Assembly (NCBI GenBank): GCA_017743475.1
Contig: JAGHYV010000003.1
Span: 26,704 to 90,703 of the forward strand
Reading direction: 5' to 3'
DNA from: Roseiflexus sp.
Lineage (GTDB): Bacteria; Chloroflexota; Chloroflexia; Chloroflexales; Roseiflexaceae
Length of the DNA: 64,000 bases
Positions 9,303 to 18,132 of the stretch are shown piece after piece. Below the pieces are notes generated by a model. It was not told where the DNA came from and searched no databases. It saw only the letters and a program-made list of their open reading frames with translations. The position numbers and the translations under genes were made by a program. Numbering within the stretch: the first letter of the stretch is position 1; each line of letters begins with the position of its first letter.

Positions 9303-10454
9303 TCAATCGAGGGGCAACGACGCGCGCACCGTCACGCCGCCGCCATCAAGTTCGAACACATCAAGGCGCCCATCGTGTTCGGCAAGGCGATACTGCATGG
9401 TGCGCAGGGTTCGCCAGCCAGGGCGCTCGTATGTTCCATCGAGCAATCCGATCCCATCGTCCTGAATCAACAAGACCACCGACGATGCATCGTACCGGAG
9501 CGTCACCGTTACCGACGAGGCGTGCGCATGCTGCTGAACATTGAGCAATGCTTCCTGGGTGAGACGTACCAGCAACTGGCGTTGGGCATAACGCACCTGA
9601 CGCGCACGCCCCATTTGCGTCACGCGCACGGAGATACCAGTATGCTGATTGAAGCGCGATGCCAGGACATCGATTGCCGCGCCCAGTTCGACGTCCGCTG
9701 TCGAAAACGGTGCAAACAACAGGCGACGTAACTCATCGGCGCCATGCTCAGCAGTGCGAATACGAGTCGCCTGGATCACCGGAGAAGGCTCGCTGGCATC
9801 ACGCGACAGCGAGCGACTCCCAACGCTATCACGTGGCAGCAATGGCGCATCAGGCGGCGTAGCACGACGCGGGCGCGTATCCGGTCGTTCCTGTGGACGG
9901 CGTGGCAGTGTGTGTCGATGTTCGACATAATTGCGTAGCAGTTCGATCAGAGGAGCGACCAACCCGCCGAACAACGGCGGCATGATCATGATCAGCGCCA
10001 GCGTGGCGCCGGAAACTGCGCCGGTCAGGAGTCGATCGGCTGGCGGAGCGCCTGTCGCCCACAGCCCGCTCAGATTGATTGTCACAAAAGTCAGACCGCC
10101 CATCACACCGCCGCGCCAACCGTACAGCAGAGCAGGCAGCACCAGAGAGCTACACGCATAGAGCAGAAAAGGACTATCCCACCCGCCGCTGAGCAGGATC
10201 AGGGCGACGCCATAGACGATATCGATCGTCAGGATCGCCGGATTGCGGCGGACGATGCGCACATATGGTTGAGCCAGCGCCACTGCGAGCGCGTTGACCC
10301 CCATTGCTGCAAGCAAGACCCAACTGTACGTTGCATTGAGCGCCCCCTGCACCAATAGCCAGAGCAGCGTCGCTCCCCACAACATCCAGCGGGACGTAAA
10401 GAAAATCACGTGGTCTGCCAGCCACGGGTTGGGTGGAAGGCGTGTCCCGCTCAC
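9303..10454 (-). CDS. membrane histidine-kinase-like protein (NarL-type ATPase domain)
   Basis: About 383 aa. Residues about 15-190 carry six or so hydrophobic helices, followed by an Arg/Pro-rich segment and a HATPase_c domain of the NarL/HPK7 type (N-box LTQEALLNVQQHAHA, G1 box IQDDGIG, WRTLRTMQYRLAEHDG). The segment ELRRLLFAPFSTADVELGAAIDVL resembles the region after the phosphoacceptor helix, but I see no HisKA_3 H-box (E-R-x-R-I-A-R-E-L-H-D type) before it. Start chosen at GTG 10452-10454 with AGGTG 5 bp upstream; frames further upstream run antisense to the antiporter gene. Its stop overlaps or abuts the PBP start, which suggests joint function in wall control. Confidence 0.75.
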   Translation of the reverse strand: MSGTRLPPNPWLADHVIFFTSRWMLWGATLLWLLVQGALNATYSWVLLAAMGVNALAVALAQPYVRIVRRNPAILTIDIVYGVALILLSGGWDSPFLLYACSSLVLPALLYGWRGGVMGGLTFVTINLSGLWATGAPPADRLLTGAVSGATLALIMIMPPLFGGLVAPLIELLRNYVEHRHTLPRRPQERPDTRPRRATPPDAPLLPRDSVGSRSLSRDASEPSPVIQATRIRTAEHGADELRRLLFAPFSTADVELGAAIDVLASRFNQHTGISVRVTQMGRARQVRYAQRQLLVRLTQEALLNVQQHAHASSVTVTLRYDASSVVLLIQDDGIGLLDGTYERPGWRTLRTMQYRLAEHDGRLDVFELDGGGVTVRASLPLD

Positions 10455-10578
10455 GCTGCACCTCGCGCATAGATGTACGAGCCGGTCAACAACTGAGCCG
10501 CCGGCGGATCTCGACGGAATGAGGACGACATCGTCGGGGCTTGCACGGTAAGTGTAACAGAAAGCGGCGATAGCGGCA

Positions 10579-10628
10579 AGAGTGATGAAGTGAGAAGTGA
10601 AGAGTGAGGAGTGAGAGTAAGAACTAAG
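10579..10628. repeat. heptanucleotide repeat tract (AGTGAGR-type)
   Basis: About seven imperfect 7-bp units of AAGTGAG / GAGTGAG type on the plus strand, in the 289-bp gap between the divergent histidine-kinase-like and antiporter genes. Nothing else recognisable is seen in the gap. Confidence 0.7.
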
Positions 10629-10743
10629 GGGACGGGGAAGATTCTTTGAGGTAATGGTTAGGAAGTTCCCTTGACGAGTCGATGCATGCACTGCTTCAAT
10701 AGCATCATTATATGGCAGGGCTTTGCAGAAATAGGGTAGAGCT

Positions 10744-11847
10744 ATGGATATCGTTACGATCATGCTCTTTGTTCTTGGGCTGGCGCTTCTGATCGCTGGG
10801 GCAGAGAGCCTGGTGCGCAGCGCGGCGCGCATGGCACTGGGGCTGGGTATTTCGCCACTGGTTGTAGGGTTGACAATTGTCGCTTTCGGCACCAGCTCGC
10901 CGGAACTGGCGGTTAGCATTCAGTCAGCGTTGTCCGGTCCAAATGGGGCGGATGTGGCCCTGGGCAATGTAGTTGGCAGCAATATCGCTAATGTGCTACT
11001 GATCCTAGGGATTTCGGCAGCAATTACGCCGCTTGTCGTTCAGCAGCAACTGATCCGCCTTGATGTGCCACTGATGATTGGTATATCGGTGGTTGTCTTC
11101 GTCATGGCACTCGATGGGAGCATCAGCCGGATCGACGGCCTCATCCTGTTCGCTGGCATCGTCGCCTACACAGTCTTTGCTATTCGCCAGAGCCGCCGGG
11201 AGAGCTCCGAAGTGCAGGAAGAGTACCGTGCAGAGTTCGATGCCGACCGACCGCAATCGATTGGCGACTGGCTCAAAAATGTTGCTTTGCTGATCGGCGG
11301 TCTTGCACTGCTGGTCGTTGGATCACGCTGGATGGTTGACGGCGCAGTCGGTTTCGCGCGCATGCTCGGTGTCAGCGAACTGGTGATTGGATTAACGATT
11401 GTGGCAGTTGGAACCTCACTGCCGGAAATTGCAACCTCAATCGTGGCAGCGCTGCGCGGCGAACGTGATATTGCGGTTGGCAATGTCGTTGGGAGTAATA
11501 TCTTCAATCTGCTCTCGGTACTTGGGCTGTCCAGCATTGTCGCGCCTACCGGCATTAGCGTTGCACCTGCGGCGCTCAATTTCGATATACCGGTGATGAT
11601 TGCCGTTGCCATCGCCTGTTTGCCGATTTTCTTCACCGGCAGGTTGATCGCTCGCTGGGAAGGCTGGCTGTTTTTGGGGTACTATATTGCCTATACGCTC
11701 TACCTGATCCTGGCAGCGTCGCAGCACGACATGCTGCCAGCATTTAGCGCGGTGATGACATTGTTTGTCCTGCCTCTGACGGCAGTCACCCTTGTTTTTC
11801 TGGCATGGCGCGCGCTCCGTGCTGAACGACGTGTGGCGCTTCCGTAG
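10744..11847 (+). CDS. calcium/sodium (CaCA) antiporter
   Basis: Inner-membrane cation exchanger of the CaCA superfamily (YrbG-like), 367 aa with about ten hydrophobic helices arranged as an inverted repeat. The two alpha-repeats are clear: GTSSPELAVS plus GNVVGSNIANVLLILG (about residues 58-95), and GTSLPEIATS plus GNVVGSNIFNLLSVLG (about 222-260). The acidic residues in the PE motifs are the expected Ca2+/Na+ ligands. A short hydrophilic loop of about 30 residues lies between the halves. Start ATG 10744. It stands alone, divergent from the histidine-kinase-like gene. Confidence 0.93.
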   Translation: MDIVTIMLFVLGLALLIAGAESLVRSAARMALGLGISPLVVGLTIVAFGTSSPELAVSIQSALSGPNGADVALGNVVGSNIANVLLILGISAAITPLVVQQQLIRLDVPLMIGISVVVFVMALDGSISRIDGLILFAGIVAYTVFAIRQSRRESSEVQEEYRAEFDADRPQSIGDWLKNVALLIGGLALLVVGSRWMVDGAVGFARMLGVSELVIGLTIVAVGTSLPEIATSIVAALRGERDIAVGNVVGSNIFNLLSVLGLSSIVAPTGISVAPAALNFDIPVMIAVAIACLPIFFTGRLIARWEGWLFLGYYIAYTLYLILAASQHDMLPAFSAVMTLFVLPLTAVTLVFLAWRALRAERRVALP

Positions 11848-11965
11848 TTCTCATATGGGTGATAGCAGCGAGTCGGCGGTTGCCAGCGTGGGGTGAGTGG
11901 TGGGCGATGGTGTCGTGGATTGAGGTTGAGCGCTTTCCGAAGCGCTGCTGATCGAGTGACCAGGC

Positions 11966-12811
11966 ATGCGATTGTTAGTATGGGCATGGATCGTCGGTAC
12001 GATCCTGGTGACCGGGTGCAGCAGGGCGGCTCTCTCGCCGCCAACGCGCCTGGTTCCAACGCGCATGCTAACTCCTGCTCCTTCGCCAACGGCAGCAGCG
12101 GAACGCTCCGACAGCGGCTGGATCCTGGCTGCCTCCGGCGTCGAAGTGCGCACATTCATGACTGGCAAAGACTTATCAGACTCACCTGTTCCAATCTACG
12201 CAGTGCGCCTGGATCCAGGAACGATCCGGCTGCGTATCCGGTATGATCCTGAGGCGCCGCAACCGCTGCGTACCTGGTTTGTAGCGCATCGTCCGCTCGT
12301 TGCGGTCAATGGAGGGTTCTTTACTGCCGAAAACCAGGCGACGGCACTCATCGTGAGCGACGGTACGGTCTATGGCACATCGTATGCTGGCTTCGGCGGG
12401 ATGCTTGCCGCAACGCCCGACGGACGAATCTGGATTCAGGCGCTGCGCGATGAGCCGTATGATCCGAATATCCCGCTGGATCAGGCGATACAGTCGTTCC
12501 CTATGCTGATCTACCCTGGCGGTGTGGTTGCCAGCATCAACGACAATGGACAGCGCGCTCGACGCACGGCTGTCGCAATTGATCGCGCAGGGCGTGTGTT
12601 ACTTGTTGTTTGCCCGACCAGCGCATTCTCGTTACAGGAACTGGCGGCGTGGCTGGCGTCCTCAGGTATGGAGATCGACCGGGCGCTTAACCTGGACGGC
12701 GGGTCGTCAAGCGGCATCTTCGTGGATGCTGGCGCTGTTCGCTGGCAGATCGACTCGTTTGCGGCACTGCCTTCTGTACTCCTGATCGAATCTCGCCTAT
12801 CCAGTGGATAA
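11966..12811 (+). CDS. phosphodiester glycosidase (NAGPA) family lipoprotein
   Basis: 281-residue exported lipoprotein: signal peptide with lipobox VTGC (Cys18), Ser/Pro linker to about residue 40, then a NAGPA-type domain. Family signatures are VAVNGGFF (about 112-119) and LDGGSSSG (about 250-257), which hold the conserved acidic and Gly residues of the phosphodiester glycosidase fold. Members cleave GlcNAc-1-phosphodiester bonds or related wall or exopolysaccharide linkages; the bacterial substrate is generally unknown. Followed by 143 bp without genes, then convergent with the ABC exporter operon. Confidence 0.85.
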   Translation: MRLLVWAWIVGTILVTGCSRAALSPPTRLVPTRMLTPAPSPTAAAERSDSGWILAASGVEVRTFMTGKDLSDSPVPIYAVRLDPGTIRLRIRYDPEAPQPLRTWFVAHRPLVAVNGGFFTAENQATALIVSDGTVYGTSYAGFGGMLAATPDGRIWIQALRDEPYDPNIPLDQAIQSFPMLIYPGGVVASINDNGQRARRTAVAIDRAGRVLLVVCPTSAFSLQELAAWLASSGMEIDRALNLDGGSSSGIFVDAGAVRWQIDSFAALPSVLLIESRLSSG

Positions 12812-12954
12812 CTCTGGCGATACGTGTTCACATTTCTTCCGGGAGCAAGGGCTTTCACTCTCGTAAACGCGACGAAGACGGGATGCCCGCACTTCTGGGC
12901 GCGTGTGAGACGTGAACATTTCTCTAGCGTTCATAGTTGTAGCACTAGAGAGAA

Positions 12955-13827
12955 TCAGCCCGGACCACTGATGTCGCGTCGGCGGAAGAGAATGAGGGCG
13001 AAGACAAGAAAGAGCGCTGAGTAAACGGCAACCACAATCGTTGCCTGAAGCGGCGACGGAAGTTGGGTCAGATCGAGCGGCGCGGTCGTTTCTGGGCGCA
13101 AACCGAACGCATGACGATTCATCAATGTCAATGTGTTGATATTCTGTCCAATCGTCAGATTGTAGACCAGCGCCCACACGCCGCCAAGCACCCGCAGCAA
13201 CGCCAGCGCGCCAAAGCCTGTTTCGACAATAATGTAGGACAGACCGATGGCCACCCCTCCTAAAACGGAACGGGTAAGGAGTGCAGCGTACGCGGTCAGC
13301 AGCACGTATGGCAGAAGTACATAGAGCGCGCGGAGTGTTGCCGGGATCAGGTTTATCAGGTCGCTAGACGTGATGCTGATCGCCGAGCCAAGGATTGGCG
13401 AAAGAATCACACTCAACAGCGACGCCAGCAGCATTGCCAGCAGCGTTGCTACCGTCAGCATGAGCATAATTGTGGTCAATTTTGCCAGCAGGTAGCGATC
13501 ACGCGCCGGATCGCGCGCCAGTTGAGTGCGTAGCGTACCCCAGCTATATTCGCTGCCGATGGCGCCAGCAACGAAGATCACTGCAAAGATGCCGCCAAGA
13601 CTATTCACGTGGCTCAACGCCGTGGCAAAAATGCCGGGAAAGATCACGCCACGTCGCCACTCCTCGATCTGGGCGTTCACGACTCCGCTTTGCACCGGTA
13701 TGATAATGGTCAGCGCAAACTGTGTCAGTATCTGCGCTACGAGCAAAACAAGAAAAAGGATCAGCAGGATCCAGCTCAACGGGCGGCGTGAGAGTTTGAG
13801 CCATTCAGCGCGAATGAGGTTGATCAT
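12955..13827 (-). CDS. ABC-2-type transporter permease
   Basis: 290 aa with six predicted membrane helices: one near the N-terminus (WILLILFLVLLVAQILTQFAL), a large extracytoplasmic loop, four central helices and one near the C-terminus (ATIVVAVYSALFLVFALILF). The pattern and the motif EYSWGTLRTQLARDPARDRYLLAK are typical of ABC-2 exporter permeases of the NatB/DrrB-like type. The start ATG overlaps the stop of the ATPase gene (ATGA). Together they should form an exporter, perhaps for a drug, lipid or antimicrobial peptide; the substrate is not evident. Confidence 0.9.
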   Translation of the reverse strand: MINLIRAEWLKLSRRPLSWILLILFLVLLVAQILTQFALTIIIPVQSGVVNAQIEEWRRGVIFPGIFATALSHVNSLGGIFAVIFVAGAIGSEYSWGTLRTQLARDPARDRYLLAKLTTIMLMLTVATLLAMLLASLLSVILSPILGSAISITSSDLINLIPATLRALYVLLPYVLLTAYAALLTRSVLGGVAIGLSYIIVETGFGALALLRVLGGVWALVYNLTIGQNINTLTLMNRHAFGLRPETTAPLDLTQLPSPLQATIVVAVYSALFLVFALILFRRRDISGPG

Positions 13828-14729
13828 CGCCGTTCACGCTCAGCGGTGACTTCGAGAAAGAACTCTTCCAGACTACTTTCGTACTTGCGAATTTCTGCCA
13901 CCGGCACGCCGCTAGCAGTTAGCAAGGCGTTGATATCGGCAGTACGATCGCCTGGCGCATCGATCAGAAACGCGCCACCACAGTCACTGACGCTGGAAAT
14001 CCACGGTGTCGCGCGCAATAACGCTTCCGCGCGTTCACGTTCGCCAATCGTGCGCACCAGCACGCCACGCCGAACCAGCGCTGCCACTTCCCCCTGCGCG
14101 ATGATTCGCCCCTGTTTAAGGATAGCGACTCGCTGACAGATCTGTTCGACTTCATGCAACATGTGGCTGCATAGAAAAACGGTGCGTCCACTATCTGCCA
14201 GTGAGCGCACCAGATTCCGAATCTCAAGCTGCCCGGCGGGATCAAGACCATTGGTTGGCTCGTCGAGCATAATCAGGCGCGGACGGTGCAACAGTGCCGC
14301 AGCAATGCCCAATCGCTGCTTCATACCCTGCGAATAGGCGCTGAACCGGTCACGTGCGCGACTGCTTAGATCGACCTGTTCCAGCACCTCGTCCACCCGA
14401 CGGTCAGGAAGGCCAGCGGCGCGCGCCAGGACGCGCAGATTATCGCGCCCAGAAAGGTAGGGGTAAAACGCTGGCGATTCGATCATCGCCCCGACCTCAC
14501 GCAACGCCGCAGCCGTTTCTTTCTGAATATCGTATCCCAGCACAAATGCACGCCCGGAGGTGGGACGGATGAGACCCAACAGCATGCTGATCGTAGTGGT
14601 TTTTCCCGCGCCATTCGGACCGAGGAACCCGAAGATTTCGCCAGAACGCACCTCCAGATTGATGCGATCAACAGCAACGCGGTCGCCAAACCGTTTTGTC
14701 AGTTCTTCGGTACGAATGGTCGTCTCCAT
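13824..14729 (-). CDS. ABC transporter ATP-binding protein
   Basis: 301-residue ATPase of the CcmA/NatA type. Walker A GPNGAGKTT (about residue 38), signature YSQGMKQR (the SQGMKQ variant common in exporters of this type), Walker B LIMLDEPTNGLD and the switch His in LCSHMLHEVEQ. The C-terminal 90 residues form the accessory domain seen in drug or bacitracin resistance ATPases (EFFLEVTAE at the end). Start chosen at ATG 14727-14729 (METTIRTEEL); a longer in-frame start at 14792 adds 21 residues that do not fit the fold. Paired with the permease 3'. Confidence 0.93.
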   Translation of the reverse strand: METTIRTEELTKRFGDRVAVDRINLEVRSGEIFGFLGPNGAGKTTTISMLLGLIRPTSGRAFVLGYDIQKETAAALREVGAMIESPAFYPYLSGRDNLRVLARAAGLPDRRVDEVLEQVDLSSRARDRFSAYSQGMKQRLGIAAALLHRPRLIMLDEPTNGLDPAGQLEIRNLVRSLADSGRTVFLCSHMLHEVEQICQRVAILKQGRIIAQGEVAALVRRGVLVRTIGERERAEALLRATPWISSVSDCGGAFLIDAPGDRTADINALLTASGVPVAEIRKYESSLEEFFLEVTAERERR

Positions 14730-15126
14730 ACCCGAACCCCGCCTTTGCTCGGCGCCGCAGCCCGATGTCATCCTCCGTGCGCGGATTGGCACCCTGTGGA
14801 AGGAAGATGTTCATTCCAGGTGGACAAACACCGACATGCCAAAATGAAAGCGCAGTGCATCGAGCAGAGCAACGCGCCACGCGGTAAAACTGCGCCCGCC
14901 ACATCCTGGTACGAAACTGCCGTGCTGCCAGGCACCAACGTACTGCACAATGCCTGTGCTGCTTCGATTGCTTTCGTTTGGTCGTGTTATCCGACATCGA
15001 CGTAGCAACATGGGATGCTATACCTACGCACCCGGTCGCGTTTCAACAACGTCGCTATGCACGACACTGGTGAACGCATAGCAACATCCTGCATGCGTAC
15101 CATCTTTCAAGGCGAAAGAGGTACGA
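14730..15126. other. 397-bp intergenic gap
   Basis: Lies between gatB (3' end) and the ABC ATPase gene (5' end), both on the minus strand. It should hold the ABC operon promoter, which I cannot pin down. It contains the hairpin at 15096-15125. Small ORFs here show no family resemblance and I see no gene. Confidence 0.5.
15096..15125 (-). terminator. hairpin just downstream of gatB
   Basis: CGTACC-(A)-TCTTT pairs with AAAGA-GGTACG around a 7-nt loop: an 11-bp stem with one bulged base, starting 2 bp after the gatB stop. No U-run follows, so an intrinsic terminator is possible but not proven. Confidence 0.4.
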
Positions 15127-16590
15127 TCAGCATGCAGTCTGTTCGCGCGCCAGTTCCTGTTCCAGCGCCTGCTGCACCGCCTGAGGGTTCGCCTGGCCAC
15201 GGGTAGCTTTCATCACCTGCCCGATCAGGTACTTGATCGCCGTCAATTTGCCACGGCGGTACTCTTCGACCACCTTCGGGTTCCCGGCGATCACCTGCCG
15301 CACCAGGTCGGTCAGGGCATCACCAGCGCCAATCACTGCCAGACCCCGTTCAGCGACGATGACTGCCGGGGAGCGTCCTTCGCGGAACGCCGCCTCAAAC
15401 GCTTCCTTAGCACTGGTGCGCGTGATGACGCCGTTGTTCAGCAGTTCCTGCACTTCCCCGATGTACTCCGGTCGCATCCGCTGCGCAGCGTGGGCTGGCG
15501 ATTCACCGGTTTCCTTCAACAGGCGGAAGAACTCACCAGTCAACCAGTTGGCGACTTCCTTCGGCGTCACGCCGCGGGTGCGCGCTGCCGCCACCGCCTG
15601 CTCGTAGTAATCCGACACCGTCCGTTCATCGGTAAGCACGCTCGCGTCATACGCCGTCAGCCCATACTCCTCGATGAACCGAATGCGTCGTGCGTCGGGC
15701 AGCTCCGGCAGTTCAGCGCGCCGTTCATCGATCCAGGCATCGGTCAGGTGCAGCGGTGGAATATCCGGTTCCGGGAAATAGCGGTAATCTTCGGCAAACT
15801 CTTTTGTGCGCTGAGCAACGGTTGTGCCGCTGATCTCGTCCCACCCACGAGTTGACTGGACGATCGGCTCGCCAGCTTTGAGCGCCCGGATCTGGCGTTC
15901 GATCTCATACGCCAGCGCCCGTTCAACGAAGCGAAATGAGTTGATGTTCTTAATCTCGACTTTTGCGCCATACTCCTGCTGACCGGCGGGTCGGACCGAG
16001 ACGTTGGCATCGCAACGCAGCGCACCCGACTCCATATCGCCGCTGTTGACCCCGATCCAGACCAGGATCTGGCGCAACTTCTGAAAGTAGCGCCGCGCCT
16101 CCTCTGGCGAGGAGATATCCGGCTTTGAGACAATTTCCATCAGCGGCACACCGGCGCGGTTGAAATCGACGAGTGAACCGCCATCATTCGTATGGATCAG
16201 TTTGCCGGTATCTTCCTCGATATGCACGCGCGTCAGGCGGATCCGTTTCGGACCGCTGTCCCCCTCGATCTCCACCCACCCATCGACACAGAGCGGATCG
16301 TCATACTGACTGCGCTGATAGCCGGATGGCAGGTCGGCATAGAAATAGTTTTTGCGACTGATGACGTTGGTATGCGAGATACGGCAGTTGAGCGCCAGAC
16401 CGGTGAGCGCTGCAAGTTCGATGGCGCGGCGGTTTGGCGTTGGCAGTGCGCCGGGCAGCCCCATGCACACCGGGCAGACGTGCGTATTAGGCGGTGCGTC
16501 TGCATAGTCGGCGCTGCAACCGCAGAACATTTTCGAGCGGGTCAGAATCTGAGCGTGGATCTCAAGACCAATGGTAACCAGGTAGTCCAT
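15127..16590 (-). CDS. gatB: Asp/Glu-tRNA amidotransferase subunit B
   Basis: Subunit B of the GatCAB complex, which converts misacylated Glu-tRNA(Gln) and/or Asp-tRNA(Asn) to the amide forms in the cytoplasm. 487 aa, the usual length. Signatures: TIGLEIHAQILTRSKMFCGC at the N-terminus, HVCPVCMGLPGALP (zinc-binding cysteines), KNYFYADLPSGYQRSQ, VHIEEDTGKLIH, DFNRAGVPLMEIVSKPD, and a C-terminal YqeY-type tail domain (ANPQAVQQALEQEL). Start ATG 16588-16590, with AGGGA upstream; longer in-frame starts run into the promoter region. No gatA or gatC nearby. Confidence 0.97.
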   Translation of the reverse strand: MDYLVTIGLEIHAQILTRSKMFCGCSADYADAPPNTHVCPVCMGLPGALPTPNRRAIELAALTGLALNCRISHTNVISRKNYFYADLPSGYQRSQYDDPLCVDGWVEIEGDSGPKRIRLTRVHIEEDTGKLIHTNDGGSLVDFNRAGVPLMEIVSKPDISSPEEARRYFQKLRQILVWIGVNSGDMESGALRCDANVSVRPAGQQEYGAKVEIKNINSFRFVERALAYEIERQIRALKAGEPIVQSTRGWDEISGTTVAQRTKEFAEDYRYFPEPDIPPLHLTDAWIDERRAELPELPDARRIRFIEEYGLTAYDASVLTDERTVSDYYEQAVAAARTRGVTPKEVANWLTGEFFRLLKETGESPAHAAQRMRPEYIGEVQELLNNGVITRTSAKEAFEAAFREGRSPAVIVAERGLAVIGAGDALTDLVRQVIAGNPKVVEEYRRGKLTAIKYLIGQVMKATRGQANPQAVQQALEQELAREQTAC

Positions 16591-16624
16591 GCGTTTCCCT
16601 GCACTGATACTTCTTCTGTAACGA

Positions 16625-16633
16625 ATTATAGCA
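16625..16633 (-). promoter_or_regulatory. extended -10 for gatB
   Basis: Minus strand reads TGCTATAAT in the 43-bp gap between the adenosine-kinase stop and the gatB start, about 35 bp upstream of the ATG. No good -35; the TGn extension would compensate. Confidence 0.55.
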
Positions 16634-17122
16634 TCAACCGAGCTTATACCCGATCTGCCGCAGGAACCCTTTACGCCAGGCGATGTCCTCATCGCCTTCG
16701 ATTCCCAGCGGCGAAGCGCCATCGATCACGCCAAGAACGCCGCGACCCTGATCGGTAACGGCGACGACCACCTCGAGCGGGTTGGCGGTGGCGCAGAAGA
16801 TGCGGCAGACTTCGGGGACTGCCTTAATTGCGTTGAGCACATTGATGGGATAGTATCCTGTACCCAGAACCACGATGAACGTATGCCCGGCGCCGATCGC
16901 CAGTGCATTGCGCCGCGCCAGGTCGATCAATGCCTCGTCGGTGCCGCTCCAGCGCACCAGACGTTTGCCGGACGCCTCACAGAACGCCAATCCGAAAGCG
17001 ATGCCGGGGACGGTGTTGACCAGCGCTTCGTGAATGTCTTCGACGGTCTTGATGAAATGCGTCTGCCCCAGGATGATGTTCAGTCCATTCGGGTTTTCAA
17101 CCGGTACGATGGTCAGTTGCAT
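16634..17122 (-). CDS. adenosine-specific kinase (DUF355 family)
   Basis: 162-residue cytoplasmic protein matching the small adenosine-specific kinase family described first in hyperthermophiles. Recognisable stretches: NIILGQTHFIKTVEDIHEALV, PGIAFGLAFCEASGKRLVR, NALAIGAGHTFIVVLG, ICRIFCATANPLEVVVA, GRGVLGVIDGASPLGIE. The family is reported to bind adenosine and phosphorylate it, though the in vivo role is poorly known. Start ATG 17120-17122 has AGGAG 7 bp upstream; the in-frame extension to 17149 is rejected. Upstream of gatB but with its own terminator unseen. Confidence 0.88.
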   Translation of the reverse strand: MQLTIVPVENPNGLNIILGQTHFIKTVEDIHEALVNTVPGIAFGLAFCEASGKRLVRWSGTDEALIDLARRNALAIGAGHTFIVVLGTGYYPINVLNAIKAVPEVCRIFCATANPLEVVVAVTDQGRGVLGVIDGASPLGIEGDEDIAWRKGFLRQIGYKLG

Positions 17123-17149
17123 ATGCGTCTCCTTCTGCTTTCGGCGCAT

Positions 17150-17178
17150 TTGACGCGCTTTTCTCCGGTTGGTATAAT
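17150..17178 (+). promoter_or_regulatory. sigma-70-type promoter for 17227 gene
   Basis: TTGACG (17150-17155), 17-bp spacer, TATAAT (17173-17178) with TG extension (TGGTATAAT). One of the best promoters in the window. A transcript would start about 17185, giving a 5' leader of about 42 nt with a GGAG ribosome-binding site. Confidence 0.8.
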
Positions 17179-17226
17179 CCGTGTGAATTATAGATCAATG
17201 GTTCCCCGAGTGCAGGAGACGCCCCC

Positions 17227-17739
17227 ATGGACCTGAGTTACTTTACCACCCCGAATCCTGACTTTGGCGCCCCGGAGTGGGTCTTTTTTATTGCTCAGTT
17301 CGCGGTGGCTATTGTTGGTGCGTACCTGTCTTTCATGCACAGCGACGCGAACCCGGTGCGCGGTCCGGCGCTGCGGCGTCTGGGATACGCTATGGCGATC
17401 CTGGGTCTGCTGGGGGCTACGGTTGGCGCGTTGCGCCGCAGCGCAATTGAGCCGTTCACTGCGCCCTACTGGATGACGCTCGTCACGGTTCTGTCCGTCC
17501 TGCTGGTCATCTACGCCATCTACTACGCTACTGCGGTTTATCCCGGTCGTCTGGCGGCATGGGAAGCGTCGCAGCGTGGCAAAGGCGCGCGCTCAGCGGT
17601 GCGTGTTCAGCAGGTTCAACGTTCAACACCGCGCGAGGGGAGCGCCCAGAGCGAAAAAGTCGTCTCCAACGGCGCAACGCCACGCCATTCGAGCGGGCGA
17701 CGCGCCGCCCGTCGTGAGCACAAACGGCGCAACAAGTGA
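17227..17739 (+). CDS. small membrane protein of unknown function
   Basis: 170 aa. Three hydrophobic helices (about residues 18-38, 54-70 and 80-100) are followed by a long, very basic, hydrophilic tail (residues 105-170, many Arg/Lys/Ser) ending AARREHKRRNK. The tail would lie in the cytoplasm and could touch nucleic acid or acidic partners, but that is speculation. Start ATG 17227 follows a GGAG site and a strong promoter. I do not recognise a named family. Convergent with the next gene, with only 7 bp between stops. Confidence 0.75.
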   Translation: MDLSYFTTPNPDFGAPEWVFFIAQFAVAIVGAYLSFMHSDANPVRGPALRRLGYAMAILGLLGATVGALRRSAIEPFTAPYWMTLVTVLSVLLVIYAIYYATAVYPGRLAAWEASQRGKGARSAVRVQQVQRSTPREGSAQSEKVVSNGATPRHSSGRRAARREHKRRNK

Positions 17740-17746
17740 TGCGTGG

Positions 17747-18127
17747 CTATCCAGGATCGGCGAACGTCGCCTTTCGCACCAGAAGGGATCCGCCGACCCG
17801 GTATGCCAGGGTTGCATCGATCCGATAAGGTCTGCCGGGATTGCCAGCCAGCGGCACTTCCACGAACTCCTGATCGCCCGGAATGCTGGCGCTGCCGGTG
17901 GCGCCCTGTGCGCCGATGACATCCAGCACGGCGACGCGCGGGCGCGCGCCCCGCGCATAACGGAGCGCAATGCTTGCCACAGGCGGCGTGCTGTTGCTGA
18001 CATGCGTCACCCGCGCCAGACGCAGCGGCGCGGGGCGCGCGCCGATGATCAGCGCCGCTGCCGCCGCTACTCCGATGCCAATGGCAACCCACCGTCGTTG
18101 TCGCATCAGATACTCTGCCAGACTCAT
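17747..18127 (-). CDS. single-pass membrane protein, unknown
   Basis: 126 aa. Start ATG 18125-18127 (MSLAEYLMRQRRW) gives one N-terminal transmembrane helix (VAIGIGVAAAAALIIGA, about residues 14-30) and an extracytoplasmic domain of about 95 residues rich in beta-type alternation (LARVTHVSNS, VASIALRYARGARPRVAVLDV, FVEVPLAGNPGRPYRIDATLAYRVGG). No family recognised. It follows the Lrp-type gene by 5 bp, so the two are probably co-transcribed. A longer frame through the Lrp gene is an overlap artefact. Confidence 0.65.
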   Translation of the reverse strand: MSLAEYLMRQRRWVAIGIGVAAAAALIIGARPAPLRLARVTHVSNSTPPVASIALRYARGARPRVAVLDVIGAQGATGSASIPGDQEFVEVPLAGNPGRPYRIDATLAYRVGGSLLVRKATFADPG

Positions 18128-18132
18128 CGGCG

